A stretch of 64,000 nucleotides of DNA from Brachionus plicatilis (GCA_010279815.1 QEOQ01000238.1:355062-419061); one strand, 5' to 3'. Shown: positions 53,073 to 63,612, numbered from the stretch's first letter. Translations and numbers: made by a program. The notes: generated from the sequence alone by a model not told the origin.

Positions 53073-54176
53073 GGGGTTGTGAAGTTCATTTCAATTCGAT
53101 CGTCTCAATTCAGAAAAATTTGAATAATTTACTAAGAGAGATAATTAAGTTCGATAAAATGCTTAATTATAGGCAAATTTGCTTAATTCAGTAAAATAGG
53201 TCTGCAAAATACTGTGCAATTTTCTGCATTTTTCACGCCATTAAAAAGTATTCTAATCCAATTTTCAATTATATTGCAGAGTTTTTGCAGACATATATTT
53301 TCGGATTAAGCAAAGCTGATTAAACATTAAGCATTTTACAGAACTAAATTATTACTTATACAGTCTGGATAATACGATGTGTTTAGCCTGAAAAAATGGA
53401 CATCATATTAACCAATATCGTTTTAATCAAATTTGCATGTTGAAGGATGGGACGAAATAAATTTTTTTTAAAGGAATTGTTGTTTATTCAAAAAAAATAA
53501 CAGATTTAAAAAAAAGAATATTTATCTATTTTACTTTGAAAAGACTAATCGATCCTACAAAATTGATCGTTTTTTTTTATTTTTGAGATTATTTTTATTA
53601 AAATCATTCGAAATTTCAAGTTTATCGTCAAAAGACAAAGGCTTTCTTTTAATTTGATTGGACATTTTTCGCTTACATATATATGTATTATTTATTTTAT
53701 TTTTATTTATTTGTTAAATCTGTAACCTAATACTCCTTCAGAATAAAATAAAATGAATAAAAATTAAAGTTAAAAACGGTATGTTGAAAAAGAAAGACAA
53801 AAAAAGATACAGTACTTGAGACAGTCTAATTTAAAGTTTAAAATTATGGTAATTATTATTCTTTTATTGTTAATTGGTCTTCAATTTTTTTGCTTAAAAG
53901 AACAACATCTTAATAAAAACGATCAATCAACACTGAATTATTTGTTTTTTTCTGAATAAGTCTATCGTATTAATTAGATATCGTATTAAAGAAACATCGT
54001 ATTAACGAAGAATTTTAACATGTTATTATATTGGGGAATGTAAATTATAAAAAAAAATATTGTTATAAAGCGAATATAGTATTAATCAGCATCGTTAAAA
54101 CAAGACTCGACTGTAGTAAAAAAGTTATTAAAATTCTGAATTGAAACGATCGAATTGAAATGAATTTCACAACCCC
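53073..54176. mobile_element. TIR element inserted in LINE D
   Basis: GGGGTTGTGAAGTTCATTTC begins at 53073 and its near-exact complement ends at 54176. The TIR is about 50 bp and continues AATTCGATCGT-TCAATTCAG. It is 1104 bp, with no transposase of its own. The same TIR makes up the 95-bp MITE at 62892-62986. A second, TA-flanked element lies inside. No clean target duplication is seen in this copy. Confidence 0.85.
53359..54115 (-). mobile_element. pogo/Tigger-like element nested in the 53073 element
   Basis: TA-CAGTCTGGATAATACGATG at the left and (complement) TA-CAGTCGAGTCTTG at the right. ATCGTATTAA words recur near both ends. On the minus strand near 53670 a frame reads MSNQIKRKPLSFDDKLEIS, like the start of the psq/CENP-B-type HTH of Tigger transposases. 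It is cut short after about 35 residues. Non-autonomous. Confidence 0.7.
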
Positions 54177-55440
54177 AATTAAGATCTGTTTTAAAACCTG
54201 TCCTTATTTTTTATATTAATATTGCCGATTTAGAGGCATAAAATTCGAATTTCCAATCATTTGCATATTCTTCAAAGATTCTTAGCATAATTTTGATGTG
54301 TTTTTCCGATGGTGATAGTAAGATTATATCATCGCATTGGGCAAGAATGGAAGTTTGTCTCGCCAATTTTTGCATCAACTTTCAAATCAGTACTTACAGA
54401 TAACATTTGATCAATGAAAAAATTAAATAAGTATGGAGATAATATTCCTCCTTGTTTGACTCCTTCTGTTATTAGAAAAGAATTAATTTTTTCATCAAGA
54501 ACTCTGATGATCACTTTAGAAATTTCATAATATTTGTATAATATTCTCCGCAAATAATAATTCATTTTTCCGATTAGTTTGAAGAAAAGCCCAGCACGCG
54601 AAAGTTTATCAAATGCTTTATTGGCATCAAGACTTATTACATTTAAACGAGATCTTCCTTAACCAAAATAACTGACTACTTCGCTTGCTTAAAAGAGCTA
54701 TGCTTTCATGACCTTTTTTTTTTTTTGTATCCAAATTGATGGCTATGAATGCTATCAGAAACATTCGCCTTGGCCAAAATAAGTGACTCAAGAATGTTTG
54801 CTTAACATGTAGACACCGTGAAAAGTCACCAATCTAAAGGATCATTTGAAAATCTTTTTTTTGGAATAGGTTTTAATAAGGAAATAATAAAACTCTTTGG
54901 TAGATAACCAATTTTAATAAAATAATTAAAGAACCATTCAAGCAGAATAAGCGGATTTGTTGATGGTCTATGTAAGAAATTCATTGCAAATTAGGTCGTG
55001 ACCTGAACTTTTCTTACGACGAAGTTCTTTAAGTACATCCTTTGATTCATCAATTGTGAAATAAATAGGTGATTCATCCAGATTATCTTAACTATTGTTA
55101 TTATTTTTTACAACCAATTTTACATTGTCTTGTTCTCAGTTATTGGGCCTATCATAATTAAAAAATAATCTTTTATAATAGTCTTTAAATTGACTAATGT
55201 ATGTCATTTCATTGTTTATTTGTGACGTGTTCTTATGCTTAAGTTTTTTTATTAGGACCAAAATTTCTTTTTGTCTTGTTTTCGATAGTTCTCAAGTATT
55301 AGGCTTTTTCTCTTATCATTGATAAAGAATTCCTGTCTTGCCAAATGTTTAAGCCTCTTTTTGTTATGTCTAATTTCTTTCTTTATACTATCATTTAATG
55401 TTCCTTTGACAACTTAAGATTCATAAAGTAAAAATTTGTT

Positions 55441-56203
55441 ACAATATTGAAAAATATTTTGTATACACACTACAAAAAAGAAACTTTTATATTTGCAAAT
55501 TAGAAATGTCAGAACAAGCTAAGATTTTAAACTTTTTTAAATTAAAAATAATGGTTTTTAACACGTTCGTTATTTTTTTATTTCATAATATATAATTTAT
55601 AAGTTAAAGCATATGATGAATTTTACATAAATTAAAAAATTCTTTTGTAGAATAAATTTATTTTATTATTACCATCCATTTGTTTAATCATTTTAAAGCA
55701 ATTTATAATTTAAATGATATTTTTTTTTTTAATTGATGACTTAGAGACGAGAAATATTGATATAACAACAACATTAAAATTGGCAACTGCTTATATTTTT
55801 TGATTTAAAATAGAAATTTTCGCTTTTTATTTTTTTTTCAATTTAGAATTTGAATTTGTGACAGAAAAAATAAAATCTTGTGTTCAAAAAAGTTTTTTAA
55901 ATTTATTTTTGCATGCCGGAAATTAAAACTGGAATCAACAATTAAATTTGGCCTTCCTCCAATTTTAGGCTTATTTTCAGTCAAGACTGCTTTGTTCAGT
56001 TTTTTTATTTCTTACTTTTGAATATTCTTGAATATAAATAAATTAATTGAGAAGTTCAAACTAGAACATAAAAACACTGAAGAAGAAAGCGTTCAATTAA
56101 TAAATGGCGAAGAGTATAAAAGGAAGCTAAAAAAGTCGGAAAATCATGAAAAATTGAAATTTTAATAAATTCCAACAAAATTTTGTTAAATTATATAACA
56201 TAT
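55441..56203. other. AT-rich stretch, no gene supported
   Basis: Short frames such as MSEQAKILNFFKLK (55507, +) and a minus-strand KPKIGGRPNLIVDSS (about 55960) look faintly coding, but neither can be assigned. Confidence 0.35.
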
Positions 56204-56629
56204 TTGCTCGGTTTTAGTGACATTCATTGACTTGACTTAAGACTTGTGACTTATAAACAACTCTGCAAAATTTAGTGTCCAAGTTAGAGACATGTCACTA
56301 TAGTCAAAAAAAAAGGCTTAAAAATGATTTTTTAAGTAATTTAGCTAATTTTTATTAGTTGTTGTCTGGATAACGAGAAAGTTTTTAACAATTAAGAAAC
56401 TTTTTATTTTATTTAACAAATTTTTCGCAAAATTATTAAGAAATAGAAATTGACCTATAAAATTAATGGAGAGCTTAATGGGAGCTTATTATCCAAAACG
56501 AGTTAATCATTTTGAAATCTTAAGAAAAATATTGCCCGACTAGAAAATTCTCAGGTAAACATTTTTTCAATTTATGATAAATAATAAGTATCTTAATAAA
56601 ATTGTATTAAATATTGAACGCCTAGGTCG

Positions 56630-56835
56630 TCCGGCAATATCTGAAGATGTGGACGGCTTAGCCAGCCGTGTAAGCGGGTTAGGTCGGATGAATCGGCTGG
56701 GTTGGCCAGATGGATCGGCTAGGTCGGTCGTGTAAGCCGGTTTGGACGGACTGGTTGGTTGGACGGGTCGGTCGGATGGGACGGACGAGTCAGAGCCGCA
56801 AACAGGCTTGGACGGACGGCCGCGACGGCTGTTGT
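56630..56835. repeat. GC island of GGTCGG / GGACGG words
   Basis: About 200 bp dominated by overlapping GGTCGG, GGACGG, GGCTGG and their complements, far richer in G+C than the surroundings. Analogous in style to the GGCCGCC cores at 9274 and 17994. Frames here are artefacts of the repeat. Confidence 0.7.
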
Positions 56836-57164
56836 TAAAATCAAAAATGAGTTGTATAACCGATTATGTCGTGCATATTCAATGGAATTCAAAAGAGCCA
56901 TTACGAAACATACAAAAATTTAACTTATAGTTTTATCCTTAAATTTTATGTTTTGATTGATGTTATTAAAAGGGATTAATTGTTTTAATTGGGAACTAAA
57001 CACGCCTTTACATGAGAAATTTAAATCAATTAATCAATTTATTTTTTTACTTATATTTTTTCAAGGATTATCTTGGGAATTTTTTTTTAATTATGTGTAT
57101 CTAATTTCCTGTTCATGGAAAACTCTGAATATCCTGAACATAATTTAAATAAATTTAAATTTTT

Positions 57165-57395
57165 TTGCCAGAATTAACATGTAGAAATTTCCAGGTCGAA
57201 TTTATTTTCAAGATCACCAGCTCGATTTTAGTCGCATATTTTTTAAAAAAGTACTGGACTCAAACATTTTTTAAAGAAAAATCTCTTTTTAAATCTAGTT
57301 CCGAAAAAGATGCTTGTTTTTCATGTGAAAGATGTAAAAACTGGATTTGTGGAAATTGTTTTCCAAAGAGTTTCAAACAAAATTATTCATTTTAG
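57165..57395 (+). pseudogene. Cys-rich C-terminal relic (piggyBac-like tail?)
   Basis: 76 residues ending KDACFSCERCKNWICGNC, F-P-K and a stop after QNYSF. The C-x-x-C-x-x-C...C-x-x-C cluster resembles the ring-like tail of the 37701-37832 remnant. The upstream frame (56957-57148) is a separate, hydrophobic piece. No catalytic domain is present. Confidence 0.45.
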
Positions 57396-57734
57396 TTTCC
57401 AAATGTAAATAACATTAAAATATTTTAGGATTTTCAGACAATAGCTTTTAACTATTTTTAATTTTATAGGTCAATTCCTGATTTTATATTTTTGCGTAAA
57501 ATTTGTTAAATAAAGTAAAAAATTTCTTAATTGTTAAAACCTTCTCGTTATCCAGACAAAAACTAATAAAAAATAGCTAAATTACTTAAAAAATCATTTT
57601 TAGGCCTTTTTCGACTATAGTGACATGTCGCATTAGTCGAAAAAGGTCAAAATGAAAACCAGTGTTCAATAAATAGTGACATGTCACTAAAATCGAGCAA
57701 GTTCATTATAATTAAATTTACTTAATATTTTCCG

Positions 57735-57780
57735 ATTCTTAAGGAGCTCAAACTCGATACAGAAAAATAAATAAATAATC
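57735..57780 (+). repeat. Conserved tail motif (AAGGAG...GATACAG...AATAAATAAAT)
   Basis: TTCTTAAGGAGCTCAAACTC then GATACAGAAAAATAAATAAAT. The same layout is at 41358-41400 (+), 53700-53745 (-) and 63560-63612 (-). It probably marks the 3' end of one retroposon family. Confidence 0.6.
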
Positions 57781-58503
57781 TTATAAGTATTATTGAAAAA
57801 CTTTGTGTTATATATAAAGTTTGTCAACATCGAATTTTCAGCATCTTTATTTTGCTAATGATGAAACAGATAACGAAATTGACCATGAAGAAAGACCAGC
57901 CAAAAAATCATGCAATGCGAAAATGTTAATCCAATGTAAAGTATAAATCCATTATAAAGTTTTATTACTTATATTAAGAAAAGGTTGGATTTAACGAAAA
58001 TATTCATAAATTATAATAAATTATGGACCGGAATGTCTCAACGCTGGACCCGATTGATCCATCTCCGACTATGCCCCCACCAAAGTCATCTCTGATACCT
58101 GATGATTCAAAGGTTCAAAGAAATCAGAGAGGAATTAGTTTGAAAAGGAAAAAAACGGACCAGGAAGAGGAAAGCCCAAAACAAATTAAAGAGCTAATAA
58201 AGCAAAACAAAAAGCTGATCGCAGCCAAATTGATGAAAAAGTGGACACCTTCTGTAATTAGGTAGAATCATAAAACGCCCTAATTGAGAAGGTTTCGGAA
58301 AACATTAATATCTCTAAATCCAAGCTGATAGCTCGTTTTGCTGAACTGAAGACCAAAATTGCTGCTTTAACAACGGGATTAGACGACATTCAGACCAAAA
58401 GCATTGAATTGATCCAAACTGCTAAAGATAATCTAGAATCAAGAATTGGATTACTGGAAAAAAAGAAGAAGGAAACATTTCTCTTAAGCGATCTATTTAG
58501 CAG

Positions 58504-59566
58504 TACAGTCGATCCTCCGTATAACGAACCCCCATATAACGAACTCCTCTATATTACGAATATGAATCCAGGAACCGATTTTTTATAAAGGAAAAATATT
58601 GCTAATTTTCTTTGATACAACGAACCTCTTTTTAACGAAATCCCGATATAACGAACTAAGAAAAAAAAACGAGTAATACTTTTCTTAAGAAAAAAACCTT
58701 TATATAACGAATTTTAAAAAAATGACATTCGTTATTTAACACATCTTGAGTGAATTCAATGTAAATTGAGCAGAATTTTATTTTCATTTTACTTTTTTTT
58801 TAATTGGATATAAATAAAATTATAACAGATTATTCAATCTTTCACTCCAAAATTGCAATATTTTTTCATATTTTTAACCAATAAAATTTTATATTGATTT
58901 CAAAAATTTCGCTCGATTCACTCACTATGACCTTGATAATAAAAAATAGTAAATAAATACTTGACAATTACTAATTATTGTTTATCTAAAATTTCTAATT
59001 GATAAAAATGAATGAAAAACAAGTTTGCAAAAAGAGAAAATGTATATCTCTTGAAGTGAAGATAGATATTATAAAAAAGCATACTGAGCAAAAAATAACC
59101 ACTTCAAAGTTGGCCAAAGAATACAACGTTAATGCTTCTACAATTTCTACTATTTTGTCGTCGAAAGCAAAAATTTTAGAACATTACGAAAAGAACTTGA
59201 AAGCCGGGCCTGAAAAAAAGCGTATAAATAAACAAGTGATTAACTCAAAAGAAGCGATTGATAGAATAAATGAACTGAAACAATTTTTTTTAACCAAAAA
59301 AGATGATAATTCTAATGTAATTAATTTTTTATTTAATATTGAAAATTTAATAATTGAAAGTAGCTTTACCAAGCAACCATCTGTTACCGATTTTTTTAAA
59401 AAAAAATTAACTATTTGTATTATTTCGCATTTTTTATCTTAGATTTTTTTATCAATAAAATTTGGTTTAAAAATCATTTGGTCCCTATCATTTTATATGG
59501 GAATTTCGATATAACGAATACCGAATTTTCCGCCCAAGTAGTTCGTTATACCGAGGATTGACTGTA
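58504..59566 (+). mobile_element. Tigger/pogo element with TA target duplication
   Basis: Element 58506-59564, flanked by TA. Ends CAGTCGATCCTCCGTATAAC and (complement) CAGTCAATCCTCGGTATAAC are matching TIRs. ATAACGAAC words repeat near both ends (58525-58740 and 59500-59550). One short intact frame lies inside (59008-59442). Excising it restores continuity of the LINE ORF1. Confidence 0.93.
59008..59442 (+). CDS. Internally deleted Tigger transposase: psq-type HTH only (144 aa)
   Basis: Starts at ATG 59008 (the frame opens three codons earlier at a TTG). Residues 8-60 are a psq/CENP-B N-terminal HTH: KRKCISLEVKIDIIKKH, SKLAKEYNVNASTISTIL and ILEHYEKNLK. The rest (ELKQFFLTKKDD, KQPSVTDFFKKK) matches the extreme C-terminus of Tigger transposases. 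The second HTH and the whole DDE core (some 300 or more residues) are missing, yet the frame stays open across the junction. It could bind the element's ends but not cut. Whether it is expressed is unknown. Confidence 0.8.
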   Translation: MNEKQVCKKRKCISLEVKIDIIKKHTEQKITTSKLAKEYNVNASTISTILSSKAKILEHYEKNLKAGPEKKRINKQVINSKEAIDRINELKQFFLTKKDDNSNVINFLFNIENLIIESSFTKQPSVTDFFKKKLTICIISHFLS

Positions 59567-60088
59567 AAGGAATAAAATATACCAATCATGAAATTGTTAT
59601 GAATGAAAAAGTTTCAAGAGAAGCAAAGGCGAAGAAAAATAAAACAAACAATGTTGCTATTTGTGGGATTCTGGAATCAAGCAAAAAGAACAAGGAGGGT
59701 GCCGATGAAGATGATAACCTTTCAGTAATCAATCTGTTCAAGGAGATTGGAATTGCTTCATCAAAATTTATTAATAAAAGAACTAACAGAATAAAACGAA
59801 TCAATAATACTAACAAACCTGAACATCTAGTTGTCGAGCTTGAAAGGAAAGAAGAAACAAACTTAGTCAAAGGCAATGCCATAAAGTTGTAGAACAGTGA
59901 TAATTACAAATATGTCTATATTAAACGTGATCTTAAGCCAAATGAAATAAAAGTGGTAAGAACGGCAAGAATAGAAGCTATGAGAGAAACGACAAATTGC
60001 CTCACTGTGACGGGACGAATAGATACGGAATTCCAATCCAGCAAAGATTCAAACTGAGAAATTGAATTCTTTTAGGGTCTCAGATCCG

Positions 60089-61215
60089 TCAAAATCCGAC
60101 CACGGCTTTTCGACCACGTTTAGCCTTCGGTTCGATTGAACATTTTTTGTATTTATTTGGAATTTCAACTAACTTTTCCACTACGGCTACTACTATTAAA
60201 TGATAACAAAAATAGTTTTTTAGATAATAGCTGCAGGTACAACTTGAACATACCCAGGAGTCTCTATTAAATTTTATAATCCTAACATTTTTAAGTAAAG
60301 CAACATGCTGGTCAAAATCGTTATTAAGCTTACTATATAAGCCTTTTGCATAATCCATATTTAGCTCATCTTTAAATTCTTTTTCTGTTAAAAGAAAGGT
60401 TGTAGAATTTGGTACTTTTTTAATTACTCGATCATTAACTGTTAAGAAACTATACGCTAATGACCAACCTTCACCACTAAAATCGTACTCATCGCAAAAT
60501 ATTTTTTCTTTTACTGTGTCCATTGACCAGTTACTGACAGTAGAATAAGCATTGGTTAAAAATACACTAAAAGCCATTCTTTTTCTAAACGTATTCAGTT
60601 TTAGTTTGCCATTAATACTTTCCAGAGCATTATTAGTCGATGGACAATTTAAGGCTTTACCTTCAAACCAACCGCAATTAGTTGATTCTATCCATTCTTT
60701 TTTGAAATAATCTAGGAATTTATCCGTTCCTTCCATTTTCTTCCACTTTAACATGAACAATTTTACACAAATAAAAAAATATATTTGAATCAAAAGCATA
60801 GTGCATTTTATAAACATCAGCTTCAATTTTTTTAATTAAACTTTCATCGCCAAAATTTCTTTTTAATTCTTGCTCCACCTTTTTTTTCATATGAAACCAG
60901 CACATGTCCCTATTAAACTCATTTACCGAACTGTAACCATAACACTCCATGAATCCATTTGTTATTGCCTCAGCTCCATCAGCAATAAGTGTATCAAAAT
61001 TAAATATAGCCAATAAGCCTTTTTTTAGCAAAGAAAATATAAAACAAAACTCTTCATGTGTTTCATTCGAACATAAACTTAACAATAAAGGAAAAAAACG
61101 TTTTTCTGTGTCAGTCGTATCTTAATTGATTAATTATATAAAAAAAAAGTATAAATGATAACAAAATAATTACCTACTAGATAACCCCCTTTATGGTAAA
61201 CTTTTTTCTTTTAAA
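60089..61215 (-). pseudogene. MULE transposase remnant with SWIM finger and a 53-bp intron
   Basis: Minus strand: KVYHKGGYLV, a GT-AG intron (61173-61121), DTTDTEKRFFPLLLSLCS, NFDTLIADGAEAITNGFMEC (Asp), then MCWFHMKKKVEQEL. A shift near 60770 leads to KFLDYFKKEWIESTNCGWFE, CPSTNNALESINGKLK (Glu), CSSCTCSYYLKNYFCYHLI (SWIM) and PKAKRGRKAVVGF. It is related to the MULE A protein but quite divergent. The N-terminal third is missing beyond an in-frame stop at about 61205. The first Asp lies in the lost part. Confidence 0.88.
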
Positions 61216-61741
61216 AGTTTATATCATTAGATGTGTAAGATTGAAATATAGTATTTCAAAATTATTAAGTTGATTATGAAAACTTTAATTCCAAAAAATT
61301 TTTTTTTAATTATTCTTTTGAAAATAATGAAAAATTGAAAAATGAAATTTGAGGATATAAAATTCTATAACCTTTAAAAATTTTTAAGAACAATTCGGCT
61401 TTTTTAGTTCTTAAGATCTAAAAAAAATTTAGAATCATTTTTAATTGATACAGTATGATGGAAAACAATTTAAATGAAAAATCGAGAAGCAAGTCCATTT
61501 TCTCAAATATTCCAAGATGAAAATGAACGATTTTTTGCATTTTTTTTTTAATTCAATTTTTCATTTTTTTTTTCTTTATTTTCTTTTTTTTTGAAAGAAA
61601 TGTTTATTGTTTGTTTTGTTCAATGTTTATTTGAATTTTGTAAACTTGTCAGAATTTTACTTTATTTTAATCCGATTAAAATTCATAATAATAAAAATTA
61701 AACTGGGTCTCGGCCGAACACTTGCACAGAGTTTCAGGCTT
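61216..61741. other. AT-rich stretch without recognisable features
   Basis: Only a small GC-richer patch around 61705-61740 (CTCGGCCGAACACTTGCACA) stands out, next to the MITE that follows. Confidence 0.4.
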
Positions 61742-62110
61742 GTTGACAGTTAGGTTTTGTGAAATTCAGTACAAAATGATTAAAAGAACATAAAAAAAGG
61801 TAAAAAAATTGAATAACTTTTTTTCTAAATGTTTAAACTTAATTCTGTAAATGCAACTTCAATCAAGGTCATATCAAGGTCTGCTAAATTTGCAGAGTTT
61901 AGCAGAAATTAAATTTCTATCTAATCGAGGGTAGGGCATTTTGCAGAAATTTTGCACATCATTAGCAGCCTTTTACAGTTGATGCAACTTTGAAAGTTGC
62001 ACCATTCTGCATTCACAGAATTGATTTTAAACTTTTTGAAAAAAAGTTATTTAATTTTTTTAAACTTTGTTCTGTTGTTTTGTTCTGAACTTCACAAAAC
62101 CTGTCAGTTG
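61742..62110. mobile_element. MITE with long imperfect inverted repeats
   Basis: GTTGACAGTTAGGTTTTGTG at the left and (complement) CAACTGACAGGTTTTGTGAA at the right. The arms continue through AAAAAATTGAATAACTTTTT and GTTTAAA-CTTAATTCTGT in order, over about 150 bp each. TTTGCAGA / TCTGCAAA words fill the centre. Non-coding; target duplication not clear. Confidence 0.75.
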
Positions 62111-62240
62111 GAGAAATATTATTTAAAATGAAAATTTAATTTAGGATAAAATTTTCTGATTATTTTTTTTAAAAATAATTTAAAAAAGAAATTTTTATTT
62201 CTTTTTTTATTTTAAAGAGCCCTTGAAAAGTGTTTCAAAG

Positions 62241-62768
62241 ACGATGTGTAATGTTTACATTAGTACCCTTGGGCCCGTCTATCCGATCTCCCTCGTTAGA
62301 CGTATTGGAACATGTATTTATGCTCCTTCTTAACTTAAACCCTCATTGTTAAGTTAATTAACTTTCCAGTGATATCGACAAAGATGTCGCTATATCACAT
62401 CTTCCCCCGGTTTTATAAAGCGTAAGCTAGGGAACTGACGACCATTGTGACCACTTCCGGATCACCAATGACCGGGACCAGCCATAGACTATTATTTTTC
62501 CCAGGTACTAACTGACACTCGTCAGGTAGCCGTTGCACGCACTATAAACATTACTGCCTCCAAGAAGCACTTTTATTAGTCTTCTGGGGCTTTTATCCTC
62601 GTCGCCAGATGTAATATTTACATTAGTACCCTTGGGCCCGTCTATCCGATCTCCCTCGTTAGACGTATTGGAACATGTATTTACGCTCCTTCTTAACTTA
62701 AACCCTCATGGTTAAGTTAATTAACTTTCCAGTGATATCGACAAAGATGTCGCTATATCACAACGATG
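62241..62768. mobile_element. TRIM-like miniature LTR retrotransposon
   Basis: Two 153-bp direct repeats, 62247-62399 and 62610-62762, start TGTAAT and end ATCACA. They differ at only three positions. They enclose 210 bp of non-coding DNA (starts TCTTCCCCCGG). ACGATG occurs on both outer sides (62241-62246, 62763-62768), a 6-bp target duplication. TG...CA ends, paired LTRs and the tiny interior fit a terminal-repeat retrotransposon in miniature. No primer-binding site matching a tRNA was verified. It depends on another element's proteins. Confidence 0.92.
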
Positions 62769-62882
62769 GTTAAAATTTTACCGTTTTTACATAAATATGC
62801 TTCTTTAAGCGATTTAAAAAAAAAAGATAAAAATAAAAATAAGAATAAAACAAAAATTTAAGAAAAAAATCTTAAATTAGCT

Positions 62883-62994
62883 AGAAAATACGGGGCTGTG
62901 AAGTTCATTTCAATTCGATCGTTTAAAAAAGTTATTCAAAGTTTTCTGAATTGAAATGATCGAATTGAAATCAACTTCACAACCCCAGAAAATA
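62883..62994. mobile_element. 95-bp MITE sharing TIRs with the 53073 element
   Basis: 62892-62986 is nearly all inverted repeat: GGGGCTGTGAAGTTCATTTC... and its complement ending CTTCACAACCCC. AGAAAATA flanks it (62883-62890, 62987-62994), an 8-bp duplication (9 bp with one mismatch). The centre is only about 30 bp. Confidence 0.9.
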
Positions 62995-63559
62995 ATCTGA
63001 ATTTAGAAAATTTTCCAAAAATAAAGCTCAAATTTATATCTTACTCTAAAAAAAATTTTCCTATTATAAATTGACCTATTATGAAGAAAAATTTTAAGAT
63101 AAATATTTTTTATATGAAGAAATATTTTTAAAAATGTCAAATTCTATTTTTTCGATTTGGTTTAAGTTTATTTTTTAATCAAAATATGCTCTCCGTTTTT
63201 TTTTTTATTATTTAATATTACTTTTATTTATTTTTTATTTTTCTATTTATTTAATATTTTTCTATTTATTTGTTTTAAAAGTGCCGAAAAATGAAAATAA
63301 TTATCTCCTTTTATAAGAAATATTATATAAAAAACACTAATGCACTGGCATCTTGTAGTTTAGGATCAAAAAAATCAGATCAAAAAGTAATTTTTTTATA
63401 ACTTTTTAATGGTATTTGATTAAATCTCTCTGCAAAATGCTAAATAATGCAAGAAACATGCTGAATATTAGAATAGGCTCTGCAAAAACTCTGCAATTAA
63501 ATTGCGAAGTTGAATTAAATACTTTTTAATTACATGCATTTTCCTGCAAAATTGCAGAG

Positions 63560-63612
63560 GTTTGTTTATCTGCCCGAGCTTAATCTCCTTCAGAACAAAA
63601 AATTAAATAAAA
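63560..63612 (-). repeat. Conserved tail motif, minus orientation
   Basis: Complement reads TTCTGAAGGAGATTAAGCTC, then GGGCAGATAAACAAA. Same family as 41358 and 57735. TGCAAAA words precede it on the plus strand (63430-63560). Confidence 0.55.

Larger units (their letters stand above)
52500..55440 (-). pseudogene. LINE D reverse transcriptase with nested transposons
   Basis: Read on the minus strand from 55440: LKPIPKKRFSNDPLDW (fingers), SLDANKAFDKLSRAGLFFKL (first Asp), EGVKQGGILSPYLFNFFIDQ, then Q-C-D-D-I-I-L-L in place of Y-A-D-D, and IFEEYANDWKFEFYASK-S. The coding sequence is broken by a TIR element (53073-54176) and resumes with FKLNGSTISKA and, after a shift, LIYLGLPIGNQKSINDF. This Y-L-G-L-P-I motif marks LINE clades different from CR1/jockey. 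Many stops. The 3' end is not clear. Confidence 0.8.
56204..57700. mobile_element. 1.5-kb element with ~260-bp terminal inverted repeats
   Basis: TTGCTCGGTTTTAGTGACAT at 56204 and its complement ending at 57700. The arms continue through GACATGTCACTATAGTC, AAATGATTTTTTAAGTAATT, GTCTGGATAACGAGAA and TTAACAATTAAGAAA in the same order. The palindromic word GTGACATGTCAC recurs. Inside lie a GC island (56630-56835) and a Cys-rich frame (57165-57395). No target duplication is evident. The family is not certain; the Cys-rich tail would suit piggyBac. Confidence 0.85.
58023..60055 (+). pseudogene. LINE ORF1 (E) split by a Tigger element
   Basis: The left part 58023-58503 starts at ATG with MDRNVSTLDPIDPSPTMPPP, then a basic stretch and a heptad-rich coiled coil (LIARFAELKTKIAALTTGL, then SIELIQTAKDNLESRIGLLE) across one shift. 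The right part (59567-60055) has NNVAICGILESSKKNK, LSVINLFKEIGIASSKFIN, EHLVVELERKEETN and YKYVYIKRDLKPNE. This is the RRM-like core of CR1/jockey ORF1 (I-x-G-I/L-E-S, N-K-P-x-x-L-V-V-E-L, Y-I-x-x-D-L). ORF1 binds LINE RNA. Stop codons at 58263 and 59890 and the insertion make it inactive. Confidence 0.82.

Noticed and set aside
56742..56930. Frame MDGLVGWTGRSDGTDESEPQ
   Set aside because: It is produced by the GGTCGG word island.
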